Of a DNA stretch of 64,000 nt, positions 50,768 to 59,909 are shown one piece after another. Numbering within the stretch: position 1 is the first letter of the stretch; every line of letters begins with the position of its first letter. Origin of the DNA: a bacterium (GTDB lineage Bacteria > Cyanobacteriota > Vampirovibrionia > Obscuribacterales > Obscuribacteraceae); contig JAGOSY010000001.1 of the NCBI GenBank assembly GCA_018062085.1, positions 186,001 to 250,000 of the forward strand, read 5' to 3'. The translations under genes were made by a program, and so were the position numbers. The notes beneath the pieces were generated by a model that had not been told where the DNA came from, did not search any database, and saw only the letters and a list, made by a program, of their open reading frames with translations.

Positions 50768-52198
50768 TTGATCCGAGTTGTTTGTTGTTTTACCACGACC
50801 GATGAAATAACTGCCCAGCAACACAGCAAAAGTAACTGCTGCCATGACAGCAATTACAGTCATACGATCTTCCATTGTGGCAGTCAATCCCAGCGGCAAA
50901 AGACCAGCCGAGACCATGGCACAGCTTGTCGCTAAGGCCGGCACCAGCGCGACATTAACAACCTTTTCTTCCTCATCAGGAAAGAAAGTTTGGCCAACAA
51001 TAGAGACAAGCACAGCAGAGACAATCAAACTTATGAGATAGCCACCAGCGGCTTCACTATGCAAGAAATAGCTGACAGCACAGGTGCCAACAGCTGCAAG
51101 TGAAGCAAATGCAGCTGCAGCGATGCGTCGATCTGAGACGTCTTTGAGTAGGGCCATGAGCCCTAGAGCCGAAAAGAGCCCAAGATAAAGGGCGGCACTA
51201 ACATAAGGATGATTGAGGTTGATACCAGTGACGTTCGATACATTGGCATAAGCAAAGACTTGCTCAAGAATACGAGCACCAAAGAAAATTGCAGCACAGG
51301 CCGGTATTTGGCTGAAGTTACCGACCATACAACCAGCCCCTAGAGCGGCCATACCAAGATTGCCGAAGAGTCTTGTGGCCAGCAAAGTAAAAATGCCGAT
51401 GATCAATATTTGCTTAATAGCACTGGTGGCACAATCTTTTTTAATAGCAATAGCATCAAGGGCATAAGCCATACCATAACCAGCTCCAACCAAAGCAGCA
51501 AGGCGAACATATTCAGGCGCGTTGACGGCCTTGGTCACCATCACCAGATAAGCCAAACCACCAGAGAGAGTCAAGACCAAGCGCTTAACCAAAATTTTGT
51601 CATCGCGCATGAAGGGTCTTTGCATCAAAGTCATCAGTGTCGAAACAATGAAAGCACTGTTGATCATGCCGCTGTATTTATCGGCATTGCCGCCACCCGC
51701 CGCTCCGCAAGAAGCAAAAAGCATGGCCGACAAATAAACAAAAGGCGGGGCAACATCATCAAGCCGAGACTCTTTCGGCTTAAGCATATTCAAGACTAAG
51801 CGAATGGAAACTACTCCCATTAAATAAGAACAAGCAGCCATGGTGAGCTTGTCGCCTGGCACAAACATGTTCAGAGCAACAGCACAGGCAAGATGCAACA
51901 TCGTGCGCATGGCCGGTTTGAGAGTGAGAGTAGCGAATATATAAGTTAGGATGAGGCCCGCGAAAAAATAGCCCGTATCAGAAAGAGGCTGACCAGCTGC
52001 CGCAACAAGAGCAAGTATCAATATACCAGCGCCGCTTGTAGCACCCAGTGCCTTGACATGCCCATTAACCTTGGCTGGCTCTAAACTAGCCCAAGTTCGG
52101 TTGCGCACTAAATCAAAGAGAAAAACAAATATTGTCAGCCCAAGCAATAAGGCAGGCAGGTTTTTAGCTACCAGTCCAGCGTTTCCAAGTAGGTCCAT
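50735..52198 (-). CDS. Polytopic membrane protein of unknown function
   Basis: A 487-residue protein with about 13-14 hydrophobic segments spread along its whole length and short loops. I recognise no family or catalytic motif. Some segments are Gly/Ala-rich (LALVAAAGQPLSDTGYFFAG; ALGAGCMVGNFSQIPACAA), and one loop contains GGGNADKYSGMIN. It could be a transporter or a membrane scaffold. The C-terminus (TTNNSDQSGKP) is polar. It overlaps VanW convergently, so the two are not cotranscribed. Confidence 0.75.
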   Translation of the reverse strand: MDLLGNAGLVAKNLPALLLGLTIFVFLFDLVRNRTWASLEPAKVNGHVKALGATSGAGILILALVAAAGQPLSDTGYFFAGLILTYIFATLTLKPAMRTMLHLACAVALNMFVPGDKLTMAACSYLMGVVSIRLVLNMLKPKESRLDDVAPPFVYLSAMLFASCGAAGGGNADKYSGMINSAFIVSTLMTLMQRPFMRDDKILVKRLVLTLSGGLAYLVMVTKAVNAPEYVRLAALVGAGYGMAYALDAIAIKKDCATSAIKQILIIGIFTLLATRLFGNLGMAALGAGCMVGNFSQIPACAAIFFGARILEQVFAYANVSNVTGINLNHPYVSAALYLGLFSALGLMALLKDVSDRRIAAAAFASLAAVGTCAVSYFLHSEAAGGYLISLIVSAVLVSIVGQTFFPDEEEKVVNVALVPALATSCAMVSAGLLPLGLTATMEDRMTVIAVMAAVTFAVLLGSYFIGRGKTTNNSDQSGKPVAVSGD

Positions 52199-52272
52199 AG
52201 CTAATGCCTCTTATAAAAAGCTGAGAAATTAGAGGGATAGTATCACAGCCAAATCCAAGTTACACTCGGGAC

Positions 52273-53223
52273 ATGCGGGTGATTCTTCCCTTATTTTTAA
52301 TCGGTTGTTTCCTGATCGTCTTGTTTCAGGCGTTCAGGGGCGATCAGCCCTCTGATCCTAGTCGCCACGCCTTGTCTTTTGTGAAGCACGTACAAAACAA
52401 TGACTATGGCAAAGTTGTAGCTGCTTTTGGAGGCAATGTCTGCCGCTGCCCGGCCAAACTAGGTTGGGTTTCATACCTAATTTACAGCTCTGGGGAAGAA
52501 CCAAATTTAGCTTGCCTCATGGGACGCGACTTTGAAACCGGCCCCCTGCAAATCAAGGCGATGAAGTCAGACACCAAAAACTTTTCAATGCTAGACAAAC
52601 CCGAAGACTTTGAAGTCTCAATTCCGCTGCGCTTCAATCAATATCGCCCGCTATTTCTCCCCCTCGACATGGCATATGGCTACGACATAACGATTGAACA
52701 ATTTGAACAGTTTCTTGCCAATCCCGACCATGAAGCATACAAAGGCCTGACTCTACGAATGCGGCCAGGGCTAGATAAAGGTACTGTGGAGCAGCCAGAG
52801 GCTGCAACGATGTTAGTGAATAGACAAAAGGCAGCAGCAAAGAAAAACCAAACAATAGTTAAACCTGACCAACCTGACCAACCAAATCAACCGGACCAGA
52901 GCCAGTTAGAAGAAGAACTATTTGGCGAGGCCGCCCGCTACAACACGCCAAAAGACGCTGGGGCCGTTAAGTTGGCTGATGGCACCACCCTAAGCAAAGA
53001 GGCCATAACGGCCCGCTTACCTAAACTCAAATCAGCTCGACTGCGACTGCATATGGTCAGACGAGATCAACGACAGCCTTTCACGGTCTTCCACTTTGTT
53101 ATTGCCGATCCTGTTTTAGTTATTGCCGCAGATGCAAACGACAAGCAAGAACACGAAATAGTAATGAAGAATTTCCGCCCACCACCTCCACAAGCAGCAG
53201 AGCCAGTAATCGAAACGAAATAG
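52273..53223 (+). CDS. Exported protein of unknown function
   Basis: A 316-residue protein beginning with a clear hydrophobic signal or anchor (ILPLFLIGCFLIVLFQAF). The region after it includes HALSFVKHVQNNDYGKVVAA and two close cysteines (NVCRCPAK), followed by mixed strand/helix sequence. A low-complexity stretch of Pro/Asp/Gln (PDQPDQPNQPDQSQ) near residue 200 separates it from a C-terminal domain that ends in a Pro-rich tail. No family recognised. It is between a membrane protein and the CPBP protease homologue, both on the other strand. Confidence 0.7.
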   Translation: MRVILPLFLIGCFLIVLFQAFRGDQPSDPSRHALSFVKHVQNNDYGKVVAAFGGNVCRCPAKLGWVSYLIYSSGEEPNLACLMGRDFETGPLQIKAMKSDTKNFSMLDKPEDFEVSIPLRFNQYRPLFLPLDMAYGYDITIEQFEQFLANPDHEAYKGLTLRMRPGLDKGTVEQPEAATMLVNRQKAAAKKNQTIVKPDQPDQPNQPDQSQLEEELFGEAARYNTPKDAGAVKLADGTTLSKEAITARLPKLKSARLRLHMVRRDQRQPFTVFHFVIADPVLVIAADANDKQEHEIVMKNFRPPPPQAAEPVIETK

Positions 53224-53240
53224 GCCTTACTCACACTGAT

Positions 53241-56200
53241 TCATTCAAGCGCTTTTGGCTCATCTCCAATGTTACTTGTATTACTTGCTACAGAAGCAGC
53301 AATAGCCGGATTAGTGATACTCAAGCGCTTATTACGGGCGCGATAGTAGGCCAACAGCAATAGCGGCAGAAGGGCGTAGATAATCAGCGAGAAGAAAGTT
53401 GGAGCAAAGCAAGGCCAACCGAAGATCCAAATCACATAGATTAGCGGTAGCGAGTCATCAATTACAACCTTAACCAAATAAGCGACAGGGTTGAAGCGAG
53501 CCAGCCTGGCAACAAAGACGAAAAATATAATTTGTTGCAATGTATCAGAAATGACGTACATGACAAAGTCTTGCCAGTGCCGCGCGTAGCTATATTTGAG
53601 CATGGTGGCAAGGGTGATGAAGACAACAAAGAAACTAAATCGCGGTACGTATTTGTTATAAAGCCCAGCCCCAATAAGAGCCATAGTAGCGGCTCCTAGT
53701 AGAGACGGAGCAAGTTCAATTAGATCAGATGCTACAGGGAAAATATAATCGGTGAGATTAGCTAAGCTACTCAAGGAGGCTGTGCGAATCTCAGGAGAGA
53801 ACCAAGAGAGAGCAAAATCGAGCAATGAGTCTTTGGTCTGATTAAGGGCAGCCCAGGCCATTGCCACGAGAATTCCGTCTAACCACATCTGCTCTTGCAT
53901 CAGCCGTGGTGCTACTCCACTTGGTCGAAATGCCGCTTTAACAACAGACATTATGCCAAGTCTTGGTGACAGCAGGCGATAAACAGCCAGGCCAAGAGTA
54001 ATAGAGACAAATGTAGCCACCATTTTACCAGTGGAATCTTTTACAAGCCCGAGCAGCTGGTTCAGAATGAAAGCAGACTGAGTGAGCGAACTATCATTGT
54101 ATTGGTTGAGAAAAACCGGCCAGTGATTGAACTCTTCAGGCAGCACAAGAAGGCCCGCGGCGATGCCGATGAATATTCCGGGTCGCCAACGCACAACGCC
54201 CGAGCGCAAAATGCCAATGCCCCACCAGAGAGTGAGACCGCCCATAACATAGTACGCAACGTCACGCATGCCTTTAAATACATGGTCTTTGCTCGTTTCT
54301 TTAGAGCGCTCGAAGCGCCATTTTTGAGGCAATTGCCAAGCCTGCGAGAAATTACATGGCACATCGCCCACGACTTGCAGTGTAATCTTGTAGTCGGCTT
54401 CAGCTACTTTTAGGGAAGGTACCTTACACTCGACATCATAGTCAGCACGCCTCTTGCGCTTAGACCATGACGACTTATCGATGACAACGTCTTTGTACTC
54501 AGGGTGCACACGTTTGACATAGGCAAGGGCAAGCTTCTCAGCTTCTGGCTTAGTGATACTAGCCCCAGGAGCGTCATCATCTTCAGTTATATCGAACGAA
54601 TATTCACGGCCGTCGCCATACAATTCAACTTTGTATTCAGTTGGATCTAAGAAACGGAAGAAACGCACAGACCAAATGAAGCCCGGCTGAGTAAGGCTAG
54701 CTAGTTCAAGCGTAGCAACCAACTTGCGCTGCTCAAATATATATTGCATTTCCTCGGCCGATACATTTGTGGCGAGCGAAGCTACATTCAAATAGGTATC
54801 GGGTTCAACACCGTTGCGTTTGAGTATTTCTTTGGCACGAACAATGGCGCGCTCGCGATCAATGGTAACACGGCTGCGATCGCCAGGAAGTGGGGTACTA
54901 GTGCAGAAAGAGAACGTGATACCACAAACACCAATAATTGCTAGTATCCATCTAGCCTTGCGTCTGAACGGTTGATAAGTGTAGGCTTCGCCCTCATCGG
55001 CAAGGGGCTTGATCTCAACTGAGTGCACTGGCAATGCCTCATTGAACAAAGTGGCATCGGGATCTGCTGTCGAAGAAACTGCTGTCGAGGTTTCCGCCAG
55101 GCTTGTCTCTATAGACGAAGAAGCTCTCTTCTTCTTGTAATAGTCATAGAGAAGTGACACCAGTGTTGCCACTACAAAGGGAATCAATGGCAATAAGCCA
55201 GTGGCTCTAAGCCAAGGTGCTTCTGCTGAAAATAAGGGTTTGACTGTGAGAAAGGCATCTACTAAATAATGACCAATAAAGCAGGGCAGAAGCCCATAGC
55301 GCCGCATAATGTAGCCGTAGAAAAGCCCACCAATAGTGAGCTCCACACCACGAGCATAAGCTGGCTGCTGCGGATAGGAGCTGTGCATGAAACCCCAGGA
55401 AGCCGCTTGAAAAAGATTGGCAATCCAGAAGCGGCCAGTGAGCTTTTCCATCAAGCTAAGAGCAACTACCCGAGCGATTGTCTCTTCTTGGGTGGCGGCA
55501 TGAATACCCAACGAGACGGCCGAGAAGAATGGCACCGCACTACCAAGTAGTTGGTAGTCGTCAACGCCGAGGGGGCACCAGAAGTTGAGCTTCTCGCCCA
55601 TAACATAATAGGCAATAATCCAGCCCATGTGAACAGCAAAGACACAATAGCCAACAAGAACAGCTGTGCGACCTTCTTTACTAGCAAAGCCTTTGAGAGT
55701 CAAATAGTTTTCTAGGGCAATGCGCTTGGGATAACACAAGCGATAAATTACATCAGCGCCACCAAAAAGTAGTACACCAGAAACGAAAGAACTAATGGTG
55801 GCAACAGCCTGACGGAAGTAGTAAGAGACCATGTAGTCGCGATACGAGCTACTAGGGTCGTAGCTATCAATAACTGATGAATAGTCGTTGACAGCATCAA
55901 GAGCACCAACGACGGCTGTCACTAAACCACCAAAAACAGCAAAGCGCCAGCGCATTTGCTTACGTGTTAAAGCCCATGGCACAACTAATACGGCCAGTGC
56001 CTGCAACGTTCCATAAAATATATTGGCAATATTTTGCAAGAGCTCATTCATCGAACGCACTTTGCTGTACTTGCGCTTCCATTCATCAGGAATGTTGAGG
56101 AATGAAGAATATTCGCTTAGCTCATTACCAGCAAAAGCTACGTAGTAGCGCAGCTTGGCACCCTTGAAATCACTTTCGGCGCTGGTATCTTCCCAGGTAA

Positions 56201-56798
56201 AAGAATGGTCATCGCGGTGGGCTTTTGTCGTCGTTTCATCGCGCACCAATTTCAAACCGGCCATGGGTCGGTTAACTTCCTTTTCTAAGAAAGTCTGAGC
56301 CCGAGCTAGTGCCTCTTCATGCTTAATGGTGGGCATGGCCCGCTCATCTTCGAAGCTGTGCATGAAAGCCAAAAGCTTGCCTGTAGGCGAAAGCCAAACA
56401 CGAAATTGCTCTAGATCATTTTGCTTGCAATAACGAGTGGTCCAAGACCAGACCGGTACTTTATCTTTCATCAAGCGGTTGGCTTCATCGAGGCCAAGCT
56501 CGTACTCTAGGAAGGTCTTGCTTTCGTTAAAAAAGGTGAATGTAGTCGACTCAATGGTCGACTGCGTTTTATAGCCACAAATTTCGGCACGGTCACGAGA
56601 CTGTTTGGCTATTTGCTCTCGGCTGTACTTGAGATCTATCGACGCCGAAGGGAAAACTCGGGAGTCTAGCTTGACATAAAGGCCAAAGCCCACCAGGGCC
56701 AAGACCATGAGAAGCCAGACCACTTTATCTGACCAGAAAGGGCGGTTAAGGCCAGGGTTAGGTCTAGGGTTATCGACTTCAAGAGGATCGGACGCCAT
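53241..56798 (-). CDS. Duplicated CPBP intramembrane protease homologue, 1185 residues
   Basis: Two similar halves. Each has a membrane helix, an extracytoplasmic PepSY-like domain and a set of membrane segments. The first carries the CPBP/Rce1-type glutamic protease motifs: QEETIARVV (about residues 436-444), WGFMHSSYPQ and GHYLVDAFL. The second half repeats the arrangement (IPDEWKRKYSKVRS matches LPQKWRFERSKETS; both groups later contain D/N-x-x-S and ...VYRL endings) but shows no EExxxR or histidine motif at the corresponding site, so it looks inactive. Normal family proteins are 200-600 residues. CPBP proteins process peptides or prenylated proteins in the membrane; the substrate here is unknown. 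Confidence 0.85.
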   Translation of the reverse strand: MASDPLEVDNPRPNPGLNRPFWSDKVVWLLMVLALVGFGLYVKLDSRVFPSASIDLKYSREQIAKQSRDRAEICGYKTQSTIESTTFTFFNESKTFLEYELGLDEANRLMKDKVPVWSWTTRYCKQNDLEQFRVWLSPTGKLLAFMHSFEDERAMPTIKHEEALARAQTFLEKEVNRPMAGLKLVRDETTTKAHRDDHSFTWEDTSAESDFKGAKLRYYVAFAGNELSEYSSFLNIPDEWKRKYSKVRSMNELLQNIANIFYGTLQALAVLVVPWALTRKQMRWRFAVFGGLVTAVVGALDAVNDYSSVIDSYDPSSSYRDYMVSYYFRQAVATISSFVSGVLLFGGADVIYRLCYPKRIALENYLTLKGFASKEGRTAVLVGYCVFAVHMGWIIAYYVMGEKLNFWCPLGVDDYQLLGSAVPFFSAVSLGIHAATQEETIARVVALSLMEKLTGRFWIANLFQAASWGFMHSSYPQQPAYARGVELTIGGLFYGYIMRRYGLLPCFIGHYLVDAFLTVKPLFSAEAPWLRATGLLPLIPFVVATLVSLLYDYYKKKRASSSIETSLAETSTAVSSTADPDATLFNEALPVHSVEIKPLADEGEAYTYQPFRRKARWILAIIGVCGITFSFCTSTPLPGDRSRVTIDRERAIVRAKEILKRNGVEPDTYLNVASLATNVSAEEMQYIFEQRKLVATLELASLTQPGFIWSVRFFRFLDPTEYKVELYGDGREYSFDITEDDDAPGASITKPEAEKLALAYVKRVHPEYKDVVIDKSSWSKRKRRADYDVECKVPSLKVAEADYKITLQVVGDVPCNFSQAWQLPQKWRFERSKETSKDHVFKGMRDVAYYVMGGLTLWWGIGILRSGVVRWRPGIFIGIAAGLLVLPEEFNHWPVFLNQYNDSSLTQSAFILNQLLGLVKDSTGKMVATFVSITLGLAVYRLLSPRLGIMSVVKAAFRPSGVAPRLMQEQMWLDGILVAMAWAALNQTKDSLLDFALSWFSPEIRTASLSSLANLTDYIFPVASDLIELAPSLLGAATMALIGAGLYNKYVPRFSFFVVFITLATMLKYSYARHWQDFVMYVISDTLQQIIFFVFVARLARFNPVAYLVKVVIDDSLPLIYVIWIFGWPCFAPTFFSLIIYALLPLLLLAYYRARNKRLSITNPAIAASVASNTSNIGDEPKALE

Positions 56799-57001
56799 GT
56801 CTTCCTATATAGGGCATTTATTTCTAATTTTCTTCTTTCTAATTAGACTGTAGCCCAAAACAGCGAAAGCAAACAGAATCAAGAGCGAAAAGCTCAAAAA
56901 AGCGTTGAAAAATAGACAGAATATTGAGAATGAAGGGGTCGCCCCTCTGCCCGTGATATATATTAAGCTGCAAAATCGAACACCGTGACAACCGCAAAGC
57001 A

Positions 57002-58354
57002 ATGCTAACAAAGTCAGAAGTATTTATGTGGAATAAAGCCGTCGAGTCAATCGATCGCACAAGCCTTGAGGCTCTCCAGCTGACGCGCTTGAAAGAAACA
57101 CTGAGGCAAGTCTATGCCAACGTTCCTCTCTTGCGTGAGCGCTTCAGCCAAGCAGGAATGACTGCCGACAAAATTGACGCCATGAAGAGCGTCAAAGAAC
57201 TCGCCCAGTTGCCTTTCATGAAAAAAAGCGATTTGCGCGACAATTATCCATTTGGCTTATTTGCCAAACCAATGAGCGAGGTCAATCGACTACACGCCAG
57301 CTCTGGCACCAAAGGGAAACCAACTGTAGTTGGCTACACCAAAGTCGATATTGAAAACTGGGCCGAAGCTTGCGCTCGCGCACTAGCCTGTGCAGGCACA
57401 AGACCAAGCGACGTCCTCCACAACAGCTATGGTTACGGTCTATTCACCGGCGGCCTGGGTATGCACTATGGTGCCGAGCGCCTTGGTTGTACAGTGGTGC
57501 CTGCCAGTGGCGGTCGCACCCAACAGCAAATTATGCTGCTGCAAGACTTTGGCGCTCGCATTCTGCTTTCCACTCCGTCTTACGCTTTGAACATGGCCTA
57601 CACCATGGCTGAAATGAAAATTCCGCGCACATCTATGAATCTCGAAATCGGCATCTTTGGTGCTGAACCATGGACAGAAGAAATGCGCGGCCAGTTAGAA
57701 AATCTTCTACAAATTCAGGCCCTTGATATTTACGGCTTGAGTGAAGTAATGGGGCCAGGAGTCTCAGTTGAGTGCATCGAAGCCAAGCACGGCCTGCATA
57801 TTTGGGAAGATTTGTTCATTGCTGAGATTGTTGATCCAATTACTGGCGAAGTTCTCCCTGACGGCCAAGAAGGGGAGCTGGTCTTCACCACCCTGACCAA
57901 AGAAGCAATTCCGGTCATACGTTATCGCACTGGCGATCTCTCCACTCTAATTCCAGAACCATGCATCTGCGGCCGCACTATGAGGCGCATGGTAAGAGTG
58001 CGAGCGCGCCTTGACGACATGCTGATTATCCGCGGAGTTAATCTCTATCCATCTGAAATCGAAAAAGCTTTGCTTTCGATGGAAGAATTAGCACCACACT
58101 ATCAACTAGTAATTGACCGCAAAAAGGCACTCGATACCCTAGAAATTCAAGTCGAAGTGACTGAAGCTCTAATTGATATATGGGGCCATTTCGAAGACGG
58201 CCATTTAGACATGACCGGCCTCACTGAAAATATTCAAAAGCTTTTGAAAGACAGCCTCGGCCTCACCGCTGATGTTACCTTGCTCAAACCAAGAACATTG
58301 GCACGCAGTGAAGGTAAAGCAGTGCGAGTGCTTGATAAGCGCGCCAAATCCTAA
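57002..58354 (+). CDS. paaK: Phenylacetate-CoA ligase
   Basis: Adenylate-forming ligase that activates phenylacetate or a related aromatic acid to its CoA thioester, the entry to the hybrid phenylacetate pathway. The 450-residue protein has YANVPLLRERFSQAG, the phosphate loop HASSGTKGKPTVVGYT, GAERLGCTVVPASGGR, DIYGLSEVMGPGVSVEC, VIRYRTGDLSTLI and the C-terminal IRGVNLYPSEIEKALL. Length matches the family. The frame begins MLTKSEVF; an ATG eight codons on gives a more standard start, and neither has a strong ribosome site. First gene of a five-gene plus-strand cluster. Other aromatic acids remain possible substrates. Confidence 0.9.
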   Translation: MLTKSEVFMWNKAVESIDRTSLEALQLTRLKETLRQVYANVPLLRERFSQAGMTADKIDAMKSVKELAQLPFMKKSDLRDNYPFGLFAKPMSEVNRLHASSGTKGKPTVVGYTKVDIENWAEACARALACAGTRPSDVLHNSYGYGLFTGGLGMHYGAERLGCTVVPASGGRTQQQIMLLQDFGARILLSTPSYALNMAYTMAEMKIPRTSMNLEIGIFGAEPWTEEMRGQLENLLQIQALDIYGLSEVMGPGVSVECIEAKHGLHIWEDLFIAEIVDPITGEVLPDGQEGELVFTTLTKEAIPVIRYRTGDLSTLIPEPCICGRTMRRMVRVRARLDDMLIIRGVNLYPSEIEKALLSMEELAPHYQLVIDRKKALDTLEIQVEVTEALIDIWGHFEDGHLDMTGLTENIQKLLKDSLGLTADVTLLKPRTLARSEGKAVRVLDKRAKS

Positions 58355-58462
58355 AATAGGAACCTAAAAAAGGAAACCTAGACCGATAGACTAGAAGAAC
58401 TAGCAATACTAGAACGAAATTGACCGGTACAAATTTCAGCAACAAAAGGAAAATAAACACCC

Positions 58463-58780
58463 ATGGTTAAGCTCATCGCTCTCTACAAAACTCCAGCTGA
58501 CATTGCTGATTTTGACAATCAATATTTCAATACCCACATTCCACTAGCGATGAAAATGCCAGGCCTACTAAAAGCTGAAATTTCACGCGTGACAGGCGCA
58601 CCTATGGGCACCACCGAATACTACTTGATGGCAGAAATGTATTTCGAAAGCAAAGAAGCACTTGACGCCGCCATGTCTAGTCCAGAAGGCAGAGCTTCAG
58701 CAAAAAACCTCATGGGCTTTGCTAAAGAAATAGTCTCAATGATGTTCGCTGAAGTAGAAAAAGTACCAGCGACAGTCTAA
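58463..58780 (+). CDS. EthD-like dimeric alpha-beta barrel protein
   Basis: A 105-residue protein of the EthD family, small ferredoxin-fold proteins found in catabolic gene clusters, often of unknown exact role. It begins MVKLIALYKTPADIADFD and contains HIPLAMKMPGLLKAEI, then MAEMYFESKEALDAAMSSPE. Sequence and length are normal. It follows paaK by about 110 bp and precedes three crotonase genes, so it belongs to the acyl-CoA cluster. It may assist handling of a reactive intermediate. Confidence 0.88.
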   Translation: MVKLIALYKTPADIADFDNQYFNTHIPLAMKMPGLLKAEISRVTGAPMGTTEYYLMAEMYFESKEALDAAMSSPEGRASAKNLMGFAKEIVSMMFAEVEKVPATV

Positions 58781-58824
58781 AGCGCCACATGGCCACTCGA
58801 ATTGCGGCCACAATCCAAAATATT

Positions 58825-58872
58825 AACCAGAACATAAACCAGAACATAAACCAGAACATAAACCAGAACATA
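58825..58872 (+). repeat. Four perfect 12-bp tandem repeats
   Basis: AACCAGAACATA occurs four times without a mismatch, ending 13 bases before the next start codon, so the array is in the untranslated leader of the zinc-ribbon crotonase gene. Confidence 0.95.
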
Positions 58873-58885
58873 AATAGGTATCGGA

Positions 58886-59857
58886 ATGCCCCAGGTAACA
58901 TCACCCGATGTAGTATTCACCGGCATGCCCGCTGAAAACTACGGATTCAAAAGAATCATCTACAAAAAAGACAGCTATATTGCAACGATTACAATCAATC
59001 GACCTGACGTACTGAACTGCTTTGACACCCTCACTCTCAAAGAGCTAGGCACGGCCTTTTTAGATTGTGGTTCTGACGATGCCATTGCCGTAGTGGTAAT
59101 TACCGGAGCAGGAGAGCGAGCCTTCTGCACTGGCGCCGATCTAAAAGAACAAGAAGATCATATTCTCAAGAAGCCTAATAACTACCACAAATGGATGTAC
59201 ACATTCATTGAAATGCATGATCGCTTGCGCAATATCGGCAAGCCTACTATTGCTCGCTTAAACGGCATGGTAGTAGGCGGTGGCAACGAACTAAACATGG
59301 CTTGCGATTTGGCCATTGCTGCCGATCACGTTACCATTCGCCAAGTCGGCGCCGCTCGCGGCAGTGTCGCTGCCGGTGGCGCCACACAGTGGCTGCCAAT
59401 GATGGTAGGAGACCGCCGTGCCCGCGAAATGCTACTACTTTGCGAAAGTGTAGATGCTTACACTGCCCTTGACTGGGGCTTAGTCAATCAAGTAGTACCC
59501 GCTTCTATGCTCGACGCCACAGTAGCGGAAATGGCAGAAAAGCTTTACAACAAACTACCTGAGTGCACAAGGTATACCAAGCAACAACTAAATATGTGGA
59601 GAGACTTCTCGTGGGCAATGACTGTTGGTCATGCCCGCGACTGGCTGGCGCTGCATGCTGGTAGTTACGAAACAGCAGAAGGCCTTAAAGCCTTCCGCAA
59701 AAAGCAACCAATTAACTACAGCAAGATTCGCGGCAAAGCAGCTGGCGATGCTGAAGGCGTTAATCTCGGAGTGAACTTGCGCAATTGCGGTAAGTGCTCA
59801 AAAGAAATGCCTTTATCGTTTGGTTTCTGCGGCAATTGCGGCGAAAAACTCGGCTAG
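58886..59857 (+). CDS. Enoyl-CoA hydratase-family protein with C-terminal zinc ribbon
   Basis: A crotonase-fold enzyme of 323 residues. The core is clear: ITINRPDVLNCFDTLTLKEL, FCTGADLKEQEDH, LNGMVVGGGNELNMACDLAI. The first catalytic Glu (NEL) is present, but the second usual Glu is replaced (QVGAARGSVAAGG), so the reaction may be a hydrolysis, isomerisation or ring-opening type rather than simple hydration. The last ~26 residues are a four-cysteine ribbon, CGKCSKEMPLSFGFCGNCGE, not part of normal crotonases. It is between the EthD gene and a PaaF-like gene. Confidence 0.9.
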   Translation: MPQVTSPDVVFTGMPAENYGFKRIIYKKDSYIATITINRPDVLNCFDTLTLKELGTAFLDCGSDDAIAVVVITGAGERAFCTGADLKEQEDHILKKPNNYHKWMYTFIEMHDRLRNIGKPTIARLNGMVVGGGNELNMACDLAIAADHVTIRQVGAARGSVAAGGATQWLPMMVGDRRAREMLLLCESVDAYTALDWGLVNQVVPASMLDATVAEMAEKLYNKLPECTRYTKQQLNMWRDFSWAMTVGHARDWLALHAGSYETAEGLKAFRKKQPINYSKIRGKAAGDAEGVNLGVNLRNCGKCSKEMPLSFGFCGNCGEKLG

Positions 59858-59909
59858 GAAAAGTCTGAAACAAGCGAAATTTTCGGAGGATAAATTAGGA
59901 GAGATGGTG

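Noticed and set aside
7406..58872. CRISPR-like arrays
   Set aside because: Repeats are directly head to tail without unique spacers and there are no cas genes.
58722..58904. Minus-strand frame with repeated FMFW units
   Set aside because: It is only the translation of the 12-bp noncoding repeat and overlaps real plus-strand genes.
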